Source: Neobacillus mesonae (lineage in GTDB: Bacteria; Bacillota; Bacilli; Bacillales; Cytobacillaceae). Taken from it: DNA of 64,000 bases. A program made the translations under genes and the position numbers. Of this stretch, positions 23,637 through 33,125 are shown piece after piece. Position 1 is the first letter of the stretch. Every line of letters starts with the position of its first letter. Where the stretch lies: positions 894,203 through 958,202 of the forward strand of contig NZ_KV440949.1 in the NCBI RefSeq assembly GCF_001636315.1. The letters run 5' to 3'. The notes beneath the pieces were generated by a model. That model was not told where the DNA came from and did not search any database. It saw nothing but the letters and a program-made list of their open reading frames with translations.

Positions 23637-26042
23637 TTATAAAAAATCATAAGGTGTAACGTTTTCCATCCCAATCATCGGATTTACCTGCATTAATTCT
23701 TCTTCTAAGGACATCTCTGCAGACGCTTTTGCGCTCTGTTCAACCTTGCTATTCATTGGTGGAATAGCTTCCTGAAGTTTTTCAGATAATGTCGTTAACC
23801 GCTTCGATTCATCTGCCCGTTCAACGCCCATCTTAAGCGCATCCGGTTCACCGCATAAAATCAACGACTGCTTACTTCTGGTAATCGCTGTATAGATCAA
23901 ATTCCTCTGTAGCATGCGGTAATAGCTTCTCGTGACGGGAAGGATGACAATCGGAAATTCACTGCCTTGAGATTTATGAACTGAGCAGCAATAGGCATGA
24001 GTAATTTGAGTTAAATCCTGCCTCGTATACTCGACTTCATTTCCTTCATAAGAAATATAAATCATATCCTGCTTTTCGGTATTCTCCTTGGCATAGATAA
24101 TAGATATTATTTCACCGATATCCCCGTTAAATACGTTACTCTCCGGCTGGTTTACTAGCTGGAGCACCTTGTCGCCAATCCTGTACTTCACTTCGCCAAA
24201 AGCAATTTCCTTCCGTTTGCCGTCAGGATTAGGATTAAAGATTTCCTGCAATAATACGTTTAAGCGGTCAATTCCTGCAGGTCCTCGGTACATCGGGGCA
24301 AGCACTTGAATATCCTTAGCTGAATACCCCTTGGTTTTGGCATTTAAGGCAACCTTCTCCACCACTTGTGCCACCTGTGCAGTTGAACATTTAATAAACG
24401 AACGATCCGCCTGCTTTATTGTCACATCAGCAGGCAGCCGTCCTTTTTTAATTTCATGGGCAAGCTCAATGATCGAGGATCCTTCTGCCTGACGGTAAAT
24501 ATCTGTCAGCTTTACCGTTGGAATCCGTTCTGAATGAAGCAAATCCTTTAAAACCTGCCCCGGACCGACCGATGGCAGCTGATCCTCGTCACCAACTAGA
24601 ATGACTTGGATATTCTCAGGCAGGGCCTTAAACAATTGATTGGCCAGCCAAATATCAAGCATGGAGGTTTCATCAACAATTAAAATTTTTCCTTCTAACG
24701 GACTCGTATCTTCCCGCTCAAAGCCTTCTGTTCCGTTAAAGCCGAGCAGCCGGTGGATTGTAACGGCCGGAAGCCCTGTCGATTCGCTCATTCTTTTAGC
24801 CGCCCGGCCGGTAGGAGCTGCCAGTAAGAAGGGAAACGGCTCATCTTTTTTATGATAGTCTTTTATTTCTAACGAACAGCCGTGCAATTCCCCATAAAGC
24901 TCCACAATCCCTTTAATGACAGTTGTTTTACCTGTGCCAGGTCCGCCGGTTAAAATCATCATCGGCGACATGAGCGCGGTTTGAATTGCTTCCCTCTGCG
25001 TCGGTGCATATTGCACACCCAGCCTTTCCTCTAAACCGCCTAAAGCGAGCAAAAATTCCGATTCAGGAAATTGGTCCTTATATTCCGTTTGTTTTAAAAT
25101 GCGCTGAATATTTGTTACCAAACCCTTTTCCGCATAAAATAACGACGGCAAATAAACCCTTTTTTCTTCACCAATGATCTTTCCTTCTTCTTCAAGCTTG
25201 ATGATCTCATTAGAAATATTCAAATAATCAATTTGATCACGTTTATTTTCTTCAAGCAGCGCTTTTACACGTTCAAGTAAATCCTCTGTTTGCATGTAAA
25301 CATGTCCGGTTTGCATACATTCGTTTTCTAACATATATAAACAGCCTGCTTTTATTCGGTCGGGATGGTTTCCGGTCATTCCCAGCTGGTAGCCGAGCTC
25401 ATCGGCCCGACCAAAACCAATTCCTTCAACATCCTCGACAAGCTTATAAGGATTCTTTTCAATGATGCTTAGCGTTTCCTCTTTATATGCTTGATATATT
25501 CGCATGGACAGCTGCGGACCAAAGCCAAATTGATTGAGGGCAATCATAATCTGTTCAAGGCCTTGATGCTCCATCAATGTATCGTATAATAATTTCGCTT
25601 TATCGGGAGGGAGCTTTGGAACCGAATCGAGCAGCGAAGGCTGATTAAGGATTTTGGAGATGGCGTCTTCCCCTAATGTTTCGACAATATTTTCGGCCGT
25701 TTTCTTACCGATCCCTTTAAACATTTCCCCTGACAAATAGGCAACAATCCCCTGCTTTGACTGCGGCATATCCTTGCGAAAATGATTCGCTTGAAATTGC
25801 AGGCCGAATTTTGGGTGCTCCTTAAATTCGCCGTAAAAAATATAGGTTTCTTGCTCGTAAACTTTCGGAAAATAGCCGGTAATGACCGCTTCTTTATCAT
25901 GATATGTATGATTAGTTTCATCAACGCGGATTCTTAGAACGGTATAAAGGTTCTGTTCATTATGAAAAATGGTCACAATCGGTCTTCCTTTTATAAACCG
26001 CCCTTGTTCCCCAAATAAATCCAATGATTCTTGATTTGCCAT
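23637..26042 (-). CDS. recD2: RecD2 helicase, 3' end reconstructed by the island
   Basis: An 801-residue 5'-3' superfamily 1B DNA helicase without RecBC partners, acting in DNA repair and fork stability. An OB-like N-terminal domain and helix-hairpin-helix motifs (FKGIGKKTAENIVETLGED, EDVEGIGFGRADELGY) precede the Walker A loop GGPGTGKTT (about residue 365), the VDETSML motif II, GDEDQLPSVGPG, and the C-terminal AYCCSVHKSQGSEF. The ATG follows GGAGGGAG. Length is normal. The last four codons lie in the attachment core, and the stop codon comes from the island. Confidence 0.97.
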   Translation of the reverse strand: MANQESLDLFGEQGRFIKGRPIVTIFHNEQNLYTVLRIRVDETNHTYHDKEAVITGYFPKVYEQETYIFYGEFKEHPKFGLQFQANHFRKDMPQSKQGIVAYLSGEMFKGIGKKTAENIVETLGEDAISKILNQPSLLDSVPKLPPDKAKLLYDTLMEHQGLEQIMIALNQFGFGPQLSMRIYQAYKEETLSIIEKNPYKLVEDVEGIGFGRADELGYQLGMTGNHPDRIKAGCLYMLENECMQTGHVYMQTEDLLERVKALLEENKRDQIDYLNISNEIIKLEEEGKIIGEEKRVYLPSLFYAEKGLVTNIQRILKQTEYKDQFPESEFLLALGGLEERLGVQYAPTQREAIQTALMSPMMILTGGPGTGKTTVIKGIVELYGELHGCSLEIKDYHKKDEPFPFLLAAPTGRAAKRMSESTGLPAVTIHRLLGFNGTEGFEREDTSPLEGKILIVDETSMLDIWLANQLFKALPENIQVILVGDEDQLPSVGPGQVLKDLLHSERIPTVKLTDIYRQAEGSSIIELAHEIKKGRLPADVTIKQADRSFIKCSTAQVAQVVEKVALNAKTKGYSAKDIQVLAPMYRGPAGIDRLNVLLQEIFNPNPDGKRKEIAFGEVKYRIGDKVLQLVNQPESNVFNGDIGEIISIIYAKENTEKQDMIYISYEGNEVEYTRQDLTQITHAYCCSVHKSQGSEFPIVILPVTRSYYRMLQRNLIYTAITRSKQSLILCGEPDALKMGVERADESKRLTTLSEKLQEAIPPMNSKVEQSAKASAEMSLEEELMQVNPMIGMENVTPYDFL
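23643..23668. repeat. Right attachment core within the recD2 3' end
   Basis: Matches 5359-5384 at 25 of 26 positions. On the minus strand it encodes ENVTPYDF, the present C-terminus of RecD2, followed by an island-supplied Leu and TAA stop. Confidence 0.88.
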
Positions 26043-26076
26043 GCTTCTCCCTCCTTCCGCGGCTATTCGTCTGTTA

Positions 26077-26742
26077 TCAGCTTTGTTCGATTATCTTTTT
26101 CGCATGTCCGGCTAAAAGATGGTCAGGCTGGATTTTCAGTGCTTGATCAAACATGCTGATTGCTTTTTCAGCGTCTTCTTTAAAGGCATTACAAACACCT
26201 AGGTTGTAATATGCATCGGAATGATTTGGATCAAGCTCGATACATTTTTCAAATTGCGCCATCGCTTCATCAATAAACTCCTGCTGGGCAAGACACAGTC
26301 CATATTGGAAACGAGCCTCGGCATCTGTTTCATTTAGCTCAACCGCCCTTTGGAGATAGGGTAAAGCCAGTTTGTTTTGCTCTAAATGAATCAGCGACAG
26401 CCCTATCATGAAGTAATTATCGCTTGATTCCAGCCCTTTCTTCATGGCAAGTTCAAACATATTCTTGGCTTCAGTGAATTGTTCATTATTGAAAAAAAGA
26501 CTGCCGGCACTATAATACGCTGTCGGTGCATTTTCATCTAATTCGATTGCTTTTTGAAAAAATTTCAATGCTTTTTCATTTTCATCTAAGGCGGCTAATA
26601 CATTGCCGAAATTGATATATCCGATTGGGTCGTTTGGGTTTTCATTAATAGCCTCATTAAAGGCTTTTGCGGCTTCTTCTAAGCTGCCGTCCTGCATGTA
26701 TTGTACACCTAATTGGTTTTTATCCACTATGTTCAACTCCAT
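26077..26742 (-). CDS. yrrB: TPR-repeat protein YrrB-like
   Basis: A 221-residue protein of six to seven tetratricopeptide repeats (for instance DPIGYINFGNVLAALDENEK and SDAYYNLGVCNAFKEDAEKA). TPRs are protein-interaction scaffolds. In B. subtilis yrrB also lies directly upstream of recD2 (yrrC). No signal peptide, so cytosolic. Partner unknown. Confidence 0.9.
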   Translation of the reverse strand: MELNIVDKNQLGVQYMQDGSLEEAAKAFNEAINENPNDPIGYINFGNVLAALDENEKALKFFQKAIELDENAPTAYYSAGSLFFNNEQFTEAKNMFELAMKKGLESSDNYFMIGLSLIHLEQNKLALPYLQRAVELNETDAEARFQYGLCLAQQEFIDEAMAQFEKCIELDPNHSDAYYNLGVCNAFKEDAEKAISMFDQALKIQPDHLLAGHAKKIIEQS

Positions 26743-26806
26743 TCTACATGGAAGTATACCATATTTCGCCGTTTTTATGGAAAGCTCGATAGCTCTTTTT
26801 CATAAC

Positions 26807-26832
26807 AAAAAGCCAGGCGTTAACCTGGCTTT
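26807..26832 (-). terminator. Terminator after the amino acid permease
   Basis: On the minus strand GCCAGG, loop, CCTGGC and TTTTT, just past the permease stop codon. Confidence 0.88.
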
Positions 26833-26843
26833 CGTACATCTTT

Positions 26844-28220
26844 TTATACAGCACTCTTGTTCTCATTCGTTGTATCTATTTCCATCCCCTTTTTAAATTT
26901 TACGAAGGAGATGGCGATTAATGATGCAAAGATAAGCAGGCATGCCATAATGCTGACTCGGTTTTGTCCATCGAGCACAAAAGCTGTTAAGATGATGAAT
27001 AAAAATACTAATGTCGCCCCAGTAATGTACGGAAATCCCCATACTTTAAAGCTTGGTTCTTTTGAATAGGTTCGTCGAAGCTTCAGCTGGGCGGAACAAA
27101 TCCCGGTCCAAACTAATGAAACAACAAATCCTGGAACAGCCATTAGGATCGTAAATACTTGATCCTGTGCAATAAAGGCGACCATAGACCCTGCAGTCAA
27201 GACAACCGCCGTCAACAATAAACTAGCAACAGGAACCCCTTCTTTGGACACATAGGAAAATGATTTGGGTGCTTCCCCTTCAGTTGCTAAGGAATGCAGC
27301 ATTCTTGTACAGCCATAGATACCTGAATTGGCTGCCGATAGAACAGCGGTAATCAAGATAAAATTCATAATATGTGCCGCACTTTGCAGGCCTACCATTG
27401 ATAAAACCTGGACAAATGGGCTCGCCTGCCCGCTAAGCTCATTCCAAGGAATTAAACCGCAAATAATCAGAATTGGTAATGTGTAAAAAAGGACAATTCG
27501 TAAAATGAAGCTTTTAATGACCTTTGGCAAAATCTGTTCGGCATTTTTTGTTTCAGTAATTGTGACTCCGATTAATTCAGATCCCCCGTAGGAAAACATG
27601 ACGATTAACAAAGCAGGAAAAATTGACATCCAGCCATTTGGGAACAATCCGCCATGATTGACATAGTTTTGCAAATAACCCGTTTTGTCCGTTGGGATAA
27701 GTCCGAAAAGGATGCAGGCACCGAGAATGATAAATACCATAATCATGACAATTTTTATGCCGGCAAACCAAAATTCGAATTCGCCGTAGTTCTTCACATT
27801 CATCATATTAATTCCTAGGACAAATGCTGCACACCCTAAGCTCAATAACCAGAGAGGGATAGCTGGAAGCCAGTACTGGAGGAAGCTGCCGGCAACGACC
27901 ACTTCAATTACACACACTGCCAACCACATGAAGCAATACATCCAGCCCATCACGAAAGAAGCGCGTTTGCCGAATGCCTTTTGAACAAATCCTTTAATAT
28001 TCGTATTGGGATAGGCGCTCGCCATTTCGGCGATGGCCCCCATCACAACGAGGAGAAATAACCCTGCTAACACATAGGAGAAAATAACGCCTGGACCGGC
28101 AATCGATACCGTTTCCGCACTTCCTTTAAAAATCCCGGTGCCGATTGCCCCCCCCATTGCCATCAAACTAATATGCCGCGGCAGCAGCCTCTTTTGCAGT
28201 CTTGCATTATTTGCATTCAT
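26844..28220 (-). CDS. Amino acid permease (APC superfamily, AAT type)
   Basis: A 458-residue amino acid:proton symporter with twelve membrane helices. The AAT signature is visible: RHISLMAMGGAIGTGIFKGS in helix 1, and FSYGGSELIGVTITET in helix 6. It lies 76 bases downstream of the E2 gene with no terminator between, so it is probably co-transcribed with the phenylalanine dehydrogenase operon. That makes phenylalanine or a branched-chain amino acid the likely substrate, by inference only. Confidence 0.9.
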   Translation of the reverse strand: MNANNARLQKRLLPRHISLMAMGGAIGTGIFKGSAETVSIAGPGVIFSYVLAGLFLLVVMGAIAEMASAYPNTNIKGFVQKAFGKRASFVMGWMYCFMWLAVCVIEVVVAGSFLQYWLPAIPLWLLSLGCAAFVLGINMMNVKNYGEFEFWFAGIKIVMIMVFIILGACILFGLIPTDKTGYLQNYVNHGGLFPNGWMSIFPALLIVMFSYGGSELIGVTITETKNAEQILPKVIKSFILRIVLFYTLPILIICGLIPWNELSGQASPFVQVLSMVGLQSAAHIMNFILITAVLSAANSGIYGCTRMLHSLATEGEAPKSFSYVSKEGVPVASLLLTAVVLTAGSMVAFIAQDQVFTILMAVPGFVVSLVWTGICSAQLKLRRTYSKEPSFKVWGFPYITGATLVFLFIILTAFVLDGQNRVSIMACLLIFASLIAISFVKFKKGMEIDTTNENKSAV

Positions 28221-28296
28221 TATTCATTCCACCCACATTTCTAAGCTTCAACTATTGTAAAGAAAAGTATTTCGAAAAGTGCTATGATTATTTCTT

Positions 28297-29586
28297 TTAT
28301 GCTAATTCAATCGACCAAAGCTTCGGGTTTTCAATTAGCTGTTTAAAACGGTTAGTAAAAGCAACTGCAACAGCTCCATCGGCAACGCGGTGGTCAAACG
28401 ACATGGACATGTTCATCATTGAGCGGATTTTGATTTCATCGTTTTCCATGACAACAGGCATTTTCTTTGTTTTGTGGAAAGCTATTAAACCTGTTTCCGG
28501 ATAATTGATAATCGGAGTAGCCCCAATACTTCCTAATGGGCCGACATTACTAATTGTGAATGTCCCGTTTCTCATTTCCGCAGGCTCTAATCTACCCTCC
28601 TGCGCCTTTTTTGTTAAAGTTTTGAGCTGATCGTGAATTTGTCGGACAGACAACCTGTCTGCATGGTGAATAACAGGGACAATTAAACCGTCTTCCGTAT
28701 CGGTAGCGATGCCGATATTGTATTCCTTTTCTAAATAAATCACTTCATTCTCTTCATCCAGCTTGGCATTGAAAATTGGATACTGCTTAAGTGCAAGCGT
28801 AATCGCTTTTATAAAAAAGGCAGCAGCTGATATATGAATATCCATTTCTTTTAATTCATTGCGATAAGCCAGCAGCTCTGTTAAATCCGCCTCTTCAAAA
28901 TGGGTCACATGCGGAATGGTAAACAGGGACTGGGTCATCTTTTTTGCAATCTGCTTACGACGCCCTCTAAAAGGAATCACTTCCGGCTTTTGATGATCTT
29001 GTATTAGGTCATTTCTTCCTTTTCTTGTTTGGCGCTCATGCTCTATTTTGGTTTGCCCTTGTGAACCATTACTGGAAGCTTGTGGCACTTCCAACGCTGA
29101 AGGAACCTGGTCGCGTTTCTTCACATAATCATATACATCTTTTACGGTAATTCTTCCGTGCGGGCCAGTACCGATAATTTTTTCGATGTCTACTGAAAAC
29201 TCGCGGGCAATTTTCCGCGTATAAGGAGCTGCCATCACGAATCTTTTTTCATGCTTGGGGGCTCTTGCTTCTATATGTTCTAAAACTGATTCTTCTTTTA
29301 CAAGTACGTTTTCTTCTACGGCTTCCATTACCGGCTGCTCCGTTTTCATGTCCTTCGCTTCCAATACAAGCAGTGTTGTTCCAACGGACACCACATTGCC
29401 GTGATCGACGACAATATTTTTGACTTTACCCGAAACAGGGGATGGGAGCTCGGCTACCATTTTGTCGGTTTGAACTTCTACAAGCGGCTGATCTACCTGT
29501 ACCACATCGCCGACTTTTACAAAATATTGGATAACCTCCCCTTCGGTCATCCCTTCCCCAATATCATGCAATTTCACTTCAACCAT
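28297..29586 (-). CDS. 2-oxoacid dehydrogenase E2 (dihydrolipoyl acyltransferase)
   Basis: A 429-residue E2. One lipoyl domain at the N-terminus with the lipoylated lysine in EVQTDKMVAELPSP (near residue 43), a peripheral-subunit-binding domain around 115-155 (PYTRKIAREFSVDIEKIIGTG), and a C-terminal catalytic domain with the active-site SFDHRVADGA. It takes the acyl group from E1 to coenzyme A. Its E1 subunits are immediately upstream; no E3 gene is nearby, so lipoamide dehydrogenase must come from elsewhere. Confidence 0.94.
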   Translation of the reverse strand: MVEVKLHDIGEGMTEGEVIQYFVKVGDVVQVDQPLVEVQTDKMVAELPSPVSGKVKNIVVDHGNVVSVGTTLLVLEAKDMKTEQPVMEAVEENVLVKEESVLEHIEARAPKHEKRFVMAAPYTRKIAREFSVDIEKIIGTGPHGRITVKDVYDYVKKRDQVPSALEVPQASSNGSQGQTKIEHERQTRKGRNDLIQDHQKPEVIPFRGRRKQIAKKMTQSLFTIPHVTHFEEADLTELLAYRNELKEMDIHISAAAFFIKAITLALKQYPIFNAKLDEENEVIYLEKEYNIGIATDTEDGLIVPVIHHADRLSVRQIHDQLKTLTKKAQEGRLEPAEMRNGTFTISNVGPLGSIGATPIINYPETGLIAFHKTKKMPVVMENDEIKIRSMMNMSMSFDHRVADGAVAVAFTNRFKQLIENPKLWSIELA

Positions 29587-29598
29587 TGTTCTTCCCTC

Positions 29599-30615
29599 CT
29601 AGAAATGCACCACTTTTTCAATTGCCTTGATAACCCTTTGCGGTGTCGGCAGATAATGTTCCTCTAAGGAATAAAACGGCACCGGAACATCAAAACCTGT
29701 TACACGTTCTATTGGCGATTTCATAAATAAGAATGAGGTATCATTTATAATTGAAATAATATCATTACCTAATCCGCCTGTTTGGTGTGCTTCATGGACA
29801 ATCACCGCACGCCCTGTTTTTTGAACAGATTCCGCGATAATCTCTTTATCAATCGGATATAAGGTTCTTAAGTCAATCACATCACAGTTAATTCCTTGTT
29901 TTTTCGCCTGCTCTGCCGCCTTTACAGCCACCGGCACCATTGCGCCCCAGGCGATTAAGGTAACGTCGTCGCCATCCTGAAGCTTTTTTCCTTTTCCGAT
30001 TTCAACCGTATACTTACCTTCTGGAACCTCTTCCCGGCTGGCCCGGTAAATCCTCATCGATTCTAAAAACAAGACAGGATCCGGGTCTTCTATCGCTGCG
30101 ATTAGCAAGCCTTTCGCATCATAAGCGGATGATGGACAGACAACCTTAATCCCTGGCATATGCGTAAACAGTGCCTCAACACTGTCCGAATGAATTTCCG
30201 GGGCACGGATGCCGGCGCCATACGGGGCTCGGATTACCATCGGAACGGAGTATTTCCCCATGGTTCGCATCCTTATCCTTGACACATGTGTCATTATCTG
30301 CTCATAGGCTGGGTAAATAAACCCTAAAAATTGAATCTCTGCTACTGGTTTAATGCCATTTACCGCCATTCCGACAGCTGTGCCGATAATCCCTGCTTCA
30401 CTTAACGGCGTATCGATGATTCGGTCTTCACCAAATTGTTCATACAAGCCTTCGGTAGCTCGGAACACACCGCCGTTTTTACCAACGTCCTCTCCCATCA
30501 CAAGGACCCTTTCATCCTCCTGCAGCATGGTCCGTAACCCGTCAGTTATCGCCTGAATCAGTGTTAATTGGTTCGTTTTCGTGGAGCGGCTGACTACTGC
30601 TTTATCCATCACCAT
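29599..30615 (-). CDS. 2-oxoacid dehydrogenase E1 beta subunit
   Basis: A 338-residue transketolase-like subunit with TLIQAITDGLRTMLQED, the EDVGKNGGVFRATEGL motif and PLSEAGIIG, typical of BkdAB/AcoB/PdhB. With E1 alpha it forms the ThDP site. ATG at 30615 follows GGGAGGG by seven bases and shares one base with the E1 alpha stop codon (TAATG), so the subunits are translationally coupled. An in-frame extension to 30672 overlaps E1 alpha and has no ribosome site. Confidence 0.93.
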   Translation of the reverse strand: MVMDKAVVSRSTKTNQLTLIQAITDGLRTMLQEDERVLVMGEDVGKNGGVFRATEGLYEQFGEDRIIDTPLSEAGIIGTAVGMAVNGIKPVAEIQFLGFIYPAYEQIMTHVSRIRMRTMGKYSVPMVIRAPYGAGIRAPEIHSDSVEALFTHMPGIKVVCPSSAYDAKGLLIAAIEDPDPVLFLESMRIYRASREEVPEGKYTVEIGKGKKLQDGDDVTLIAWGAMVPVAVKAAEQAKKQGINCDVIDLRTLYPIDKEIIAESVQKTGRAVIVHEAHQTGGLGNDIISIINDTSFLFMKSPIERVTGFDVPVPFYSLEEHYLPTPQRVIKAIEKVVHF

Positions 30616-31682
30616 TAAACTTCCCTCCCAATTAATCGAAGATAGTCTTCCTTTTGTTTGGCGATCGTCCATGTTGGTTGTTCAAAAACATGGTCAAATA
30701 AATCGCTTACATCTGCTTTCGGATAATCCCCCATCTCTTTAACCGCCTCTTCAATCTCAGTTGCAATTTCTTCTGTTATCTCCTGAATCCATTTTTCATC
30801 CCAGAAGCCGTTGCTCTTCATATATCTCTCAATCCGAAGCAGCGGGTCGCGGGTTTGTCTAATCGTCTCGCTTTTTGATTGATTCCGATATTTTGTTGGA
30901 TCATCCGCGGTTGTATGGGCGCCATATCGCCAGGTCACGGCTTCAATCAAAGTTGGACCGCCTCCGGTTCGCCCTCTGTTAAGCGCTTCCTTCGTGTGAA
31001 AATAAACAGCAAAAACATCGTTCCCATCGATCCTTATCCCTGGCATATTATAAGCAATTGCCTTTTGTGCAATCGTCCTTGAATTCATTTGCTTTTCAAT
31101 TGGAACAGAAATTGCAAAACCGTTATTTTGATTAAAGAAAACCACCGGTGCCTGGAACACACTGGCGAAATTTAACCCTTCATGGAAATCTCCTTCAGAA
31201 GTCGCTCCGTCGCCAAAGTAAGCAATCGCCGCATTTTTTGTCCCTTTCCGTTTTTCCGCGATCGCCGCCCCTGCCGCATGCGGTATTTGTGTAGCAATCG
31301 GAACAGCAGGAGGAAAAATCTTTTTGCCATCCTCCGGCACGCAGCCCTCCATACGTCCATTCCAATACAGCAGCGTCCGTGTCATACCGGCCCCAAACGT
31401 TAACGTAGCCCCATGATCCCGGTAAGTCGGGAAGATCCAGTCATCCTCCCAAAGCGCCAGCGCACTGCCCACCTGTGATGCCTCCTGCCCCTCGAACGGA
31501 GCATATGTCCCAAGTCTCCCTTGGCGCTGCAAATTAACAGCTTTGCGGTCAAATGTTCTGATGCGGACAATGTGATAGTAAAATTGTTTTACTAGCTCCT
31601 CTGTTATTTGCTCTTTGTATTGTTCATTTACTAAGTTGCCGTTTTCATCCACAATCTGCAAAATTGGAAACTCAGCTAACAT
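30615..31682 (-). CDS. 2-oxoacid dehydrogenase E1 alpha subunit
   Basis: A 355-residue ThDP-dependent decarboxylase subunit. The ThDP motif is clear: GDGATSEGDFHEGLNFA through FFNQNNGFAIS. The phosphorylation-loop region RYGAHTTADDPTKYR is conserved. ATG at 31682 has GAGGTG upstream and sits 30 bases after the dehydrogenase stop; a longer reading to 31715 overlaps that gene. Linked to phenylalanine dehydrogenase, it would decarboxylate phenylpyruvate, though branched-chain 2-oxoacids or pyruvate remain possible. Confidence 0.93.
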   Translation of the reverse strand: MLAEFPILQIVDENGNLVNEQYKEQITEELVKQFYYHIVRIRTFDRKAVNLQRQGRLGTYAPFEGQEASQVGSALALWEDDWIFPTYRDHGATLTFGAGMTRTLLYWNGRMEGCVPEDGKKIFPPAVPIATQIPHAAGAAIAEKRKGTKNAAIAYFGDGATSEGDFHEGLNFASVFQAPVVFFNQNNGFAISVPIEKQMNSRTIAQKAIAYNMPGIRIDGNDVFAVYFHTKEALNRGRTGGGPTLIEAVTWRYGAHTTADDPTKYRNQSKSETIRQTRDPLLRIERYMKSNGFWDEKWIQEITEEIATEIEEAVKEMGDYPKADVSDLFDHVFEQPTWTIAKQKEDYLRLIGREV

Positions 31683-31711
31683 ATCAATCACCTCTTCTTT
31701 TTGATATTCCA

Positions 31712-32857
31712 TCATTTACCAATGTTCCATTTAGGACGCCTTGTATGGGAGAAAAAGCTATTCAACCTTTTACCGTCCTCCAAACGTTTTTCACATAACC
31801 GATTGGCCGCTTGAATGGTTGTAATATCATCTAATCTTGCTTGCTTATATACTTCTAACAATGAGTCATAGATTGACTTTGTTTTCTTCAACACGCGCTC
31901 CTTGTTATAGCCGTATAGTTCATCAGCTACTTGAATAAGACCGCCGGCGTTGACCATATAATCAGGGGCAAATAAAATTCCTTTTTGTTTTAACATTTGA
32001 CCATGTTTTTCTGTAAGCAGCTGATTATTAGCGGAACCGACTACTGCTTTTACTTTTAATTGGTCTATTGTTACATCATTGATAATTCCGCCTAAAGCGC
32101 ATGGAACAAAGACGTCAGCCGCTGTGGTATATACCTCATCCCCACTTACAACATCTACATTTCTTCCTAATTGCTTAGCGCGTTCTTGAATCGCTTTAAT
32201 AGATGACAGATTAATATCATTGACATAAAGATCGGCACCTGCTTCGAGCAATTGCTCCGCTACCTTGAAGCCTACCTTTCCAAGTCCCTGGATAATATAG
32301 GTTTTACCTGATAGGTCTTCGCTGCCGAAAATGGTTTTATTCGTTGCTTTTAACCCATAAATCACCCCAAGTGCGGTAGGAACGGATGAATCCCCACTGC
32401 CGCCATATGCTTCGGGAATGCCAACAATACAGTTTGTTTCCCTTGAAGCATGAACAAAATCCTCTGTTGAAGTTCCCATATCCGTTCCCGTATAGAAACG
32501 GCCATTGAGGGAATCGACAAATTGGCCAAATGCTCTAAACATTGCAGGTGTTTTATCCGTTAATGGATCACCGATGATTACTGCTTTACCACCGCCAAAG
32601 TCGACATCGGCAGCGGCACATTTATATGTCATTCCTTTTGACAGCCTTAAAACGTCCTCCAAAGCTTCATCCATAGAAGCATATGGACGCATCCGGCAGC
32701 CGCCTAATGCGGGACCAAGCGTTGTATTATGAATGGCAATTATCGCCTTCAGTCCTGTACTAGGATCATTACAAAAAACAATCTGCTCATGTTCCTGCAT
32801 TTTCTCTAAAACGGTTAATTCTACTGATGCTTCTTGCGCCTTCATTGCGTTCATCAT
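31712..32857 (-). CDS. pdh: Phenylalanine dehydrogenase
   Basis: A 381-residue NAD-dependent amino acid dehydrogenase that converts phenylalanine to phenylpyruvate and ammonia. Glu/Leu/Phe/Val dehydrogenase motifs are [12 protein letters not shown], the catalytic Lys in [15 protein letters not shown], and the NAD loop QGLGKVG. Features that fit characterised Bacillus/Lysinibacillus phenylalanine rather than leucine dehydrogenases are [22 protein letters not shown] and the ending [14 protein letters not shown]. Two ATGs follow GGAGG; either may be used. First gene of the catabolic operon. From memory comparison only, so leucine dehydrogenase is the alternative. Confidence 0.86.
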   Translation of the reverse strand: MMNAMKAQEASVELTVLEKMQEHEQIVFCNDPSTGLKAIIAIHNTTLGPALGGCRMRPYASMDEALEDVLRLSKGMTYKCAAADVDFGGGKAVIIGDPLTDKTPAMFRAFGQFVDSLNGRFYTGTDMGTSTEDFVHASRETNCIVGIPEAYGGSGDSSVPTALGVIYGLKATNKTIFGSEDLSGKTYIIQGLGKVGFKVAEQLLEAGADLYVNDINLSSIKAIQERAKQLGRNVDVVSGDEVYTTAADVFVPCALGGIINDVTIDQLKVKAVVGSANNQLLTEKHGQMLKQKGILFAPDYMVNAGGLIQVADELYGYNKERVLKKTKSIYDSLLEVYKQARLDDITTIQAANRLCEKRLEDGKRLNSFFSHTRRPKWNIGK

Positions 32858-32888
32858 GATACCTCCATTGTTTTTTACCGCCAGTTTA

Positions 32889-32903
32889 AGATAGCGCTTT
32901 CAT
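32889..32903 (-). promoter_or_regulatory. Candidate cre (CcpA) site before pdh
   Basis: ATGAAAGCGCTATCT on the minus strand fits the cre consensus WTGNAANCGNWNNCW at every position. It lies 31-46 bases upstream of the pdh start, where bound CcpA would repress the catabolic operon when preferred sugars are present. Confidence 0.6.
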
Positions 32904-33125
32904 TTTTTTAGTAAAAAAAAGTAACCTCTTGAACTGGTTTACGAATGATGGGAAAATAACAATAATTAAGTCTATTGAACTATTTAGAAATTTGTGTTTA
33001 TACTATTATGATAGTGAAAATATAAAGCCAATTACATAGCAATCTGCATAATTTTCAAGTCCACATTATACATTTTGAATAAGTTTTCAATGAAAAAACT
33101 TCATTTTTAAAAGGAGGGCATTTTT

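Noticed and set aside
28297-31682. Pyruvate dehydrogenase or acetoin dehydrogenase operon
   Set aside because: No E3 gene follows and an amino acid dehydrogenase leads the operon, which fits an amino-acid-derived 2-oxoacid better.
31712-32857. Leucine dehydrogenase (bcd)
   Set aside because: The TGTDMGT and NSFFS...RRPKWNI features fit phenylalanine dehydrogenases better; kept as the alternative.
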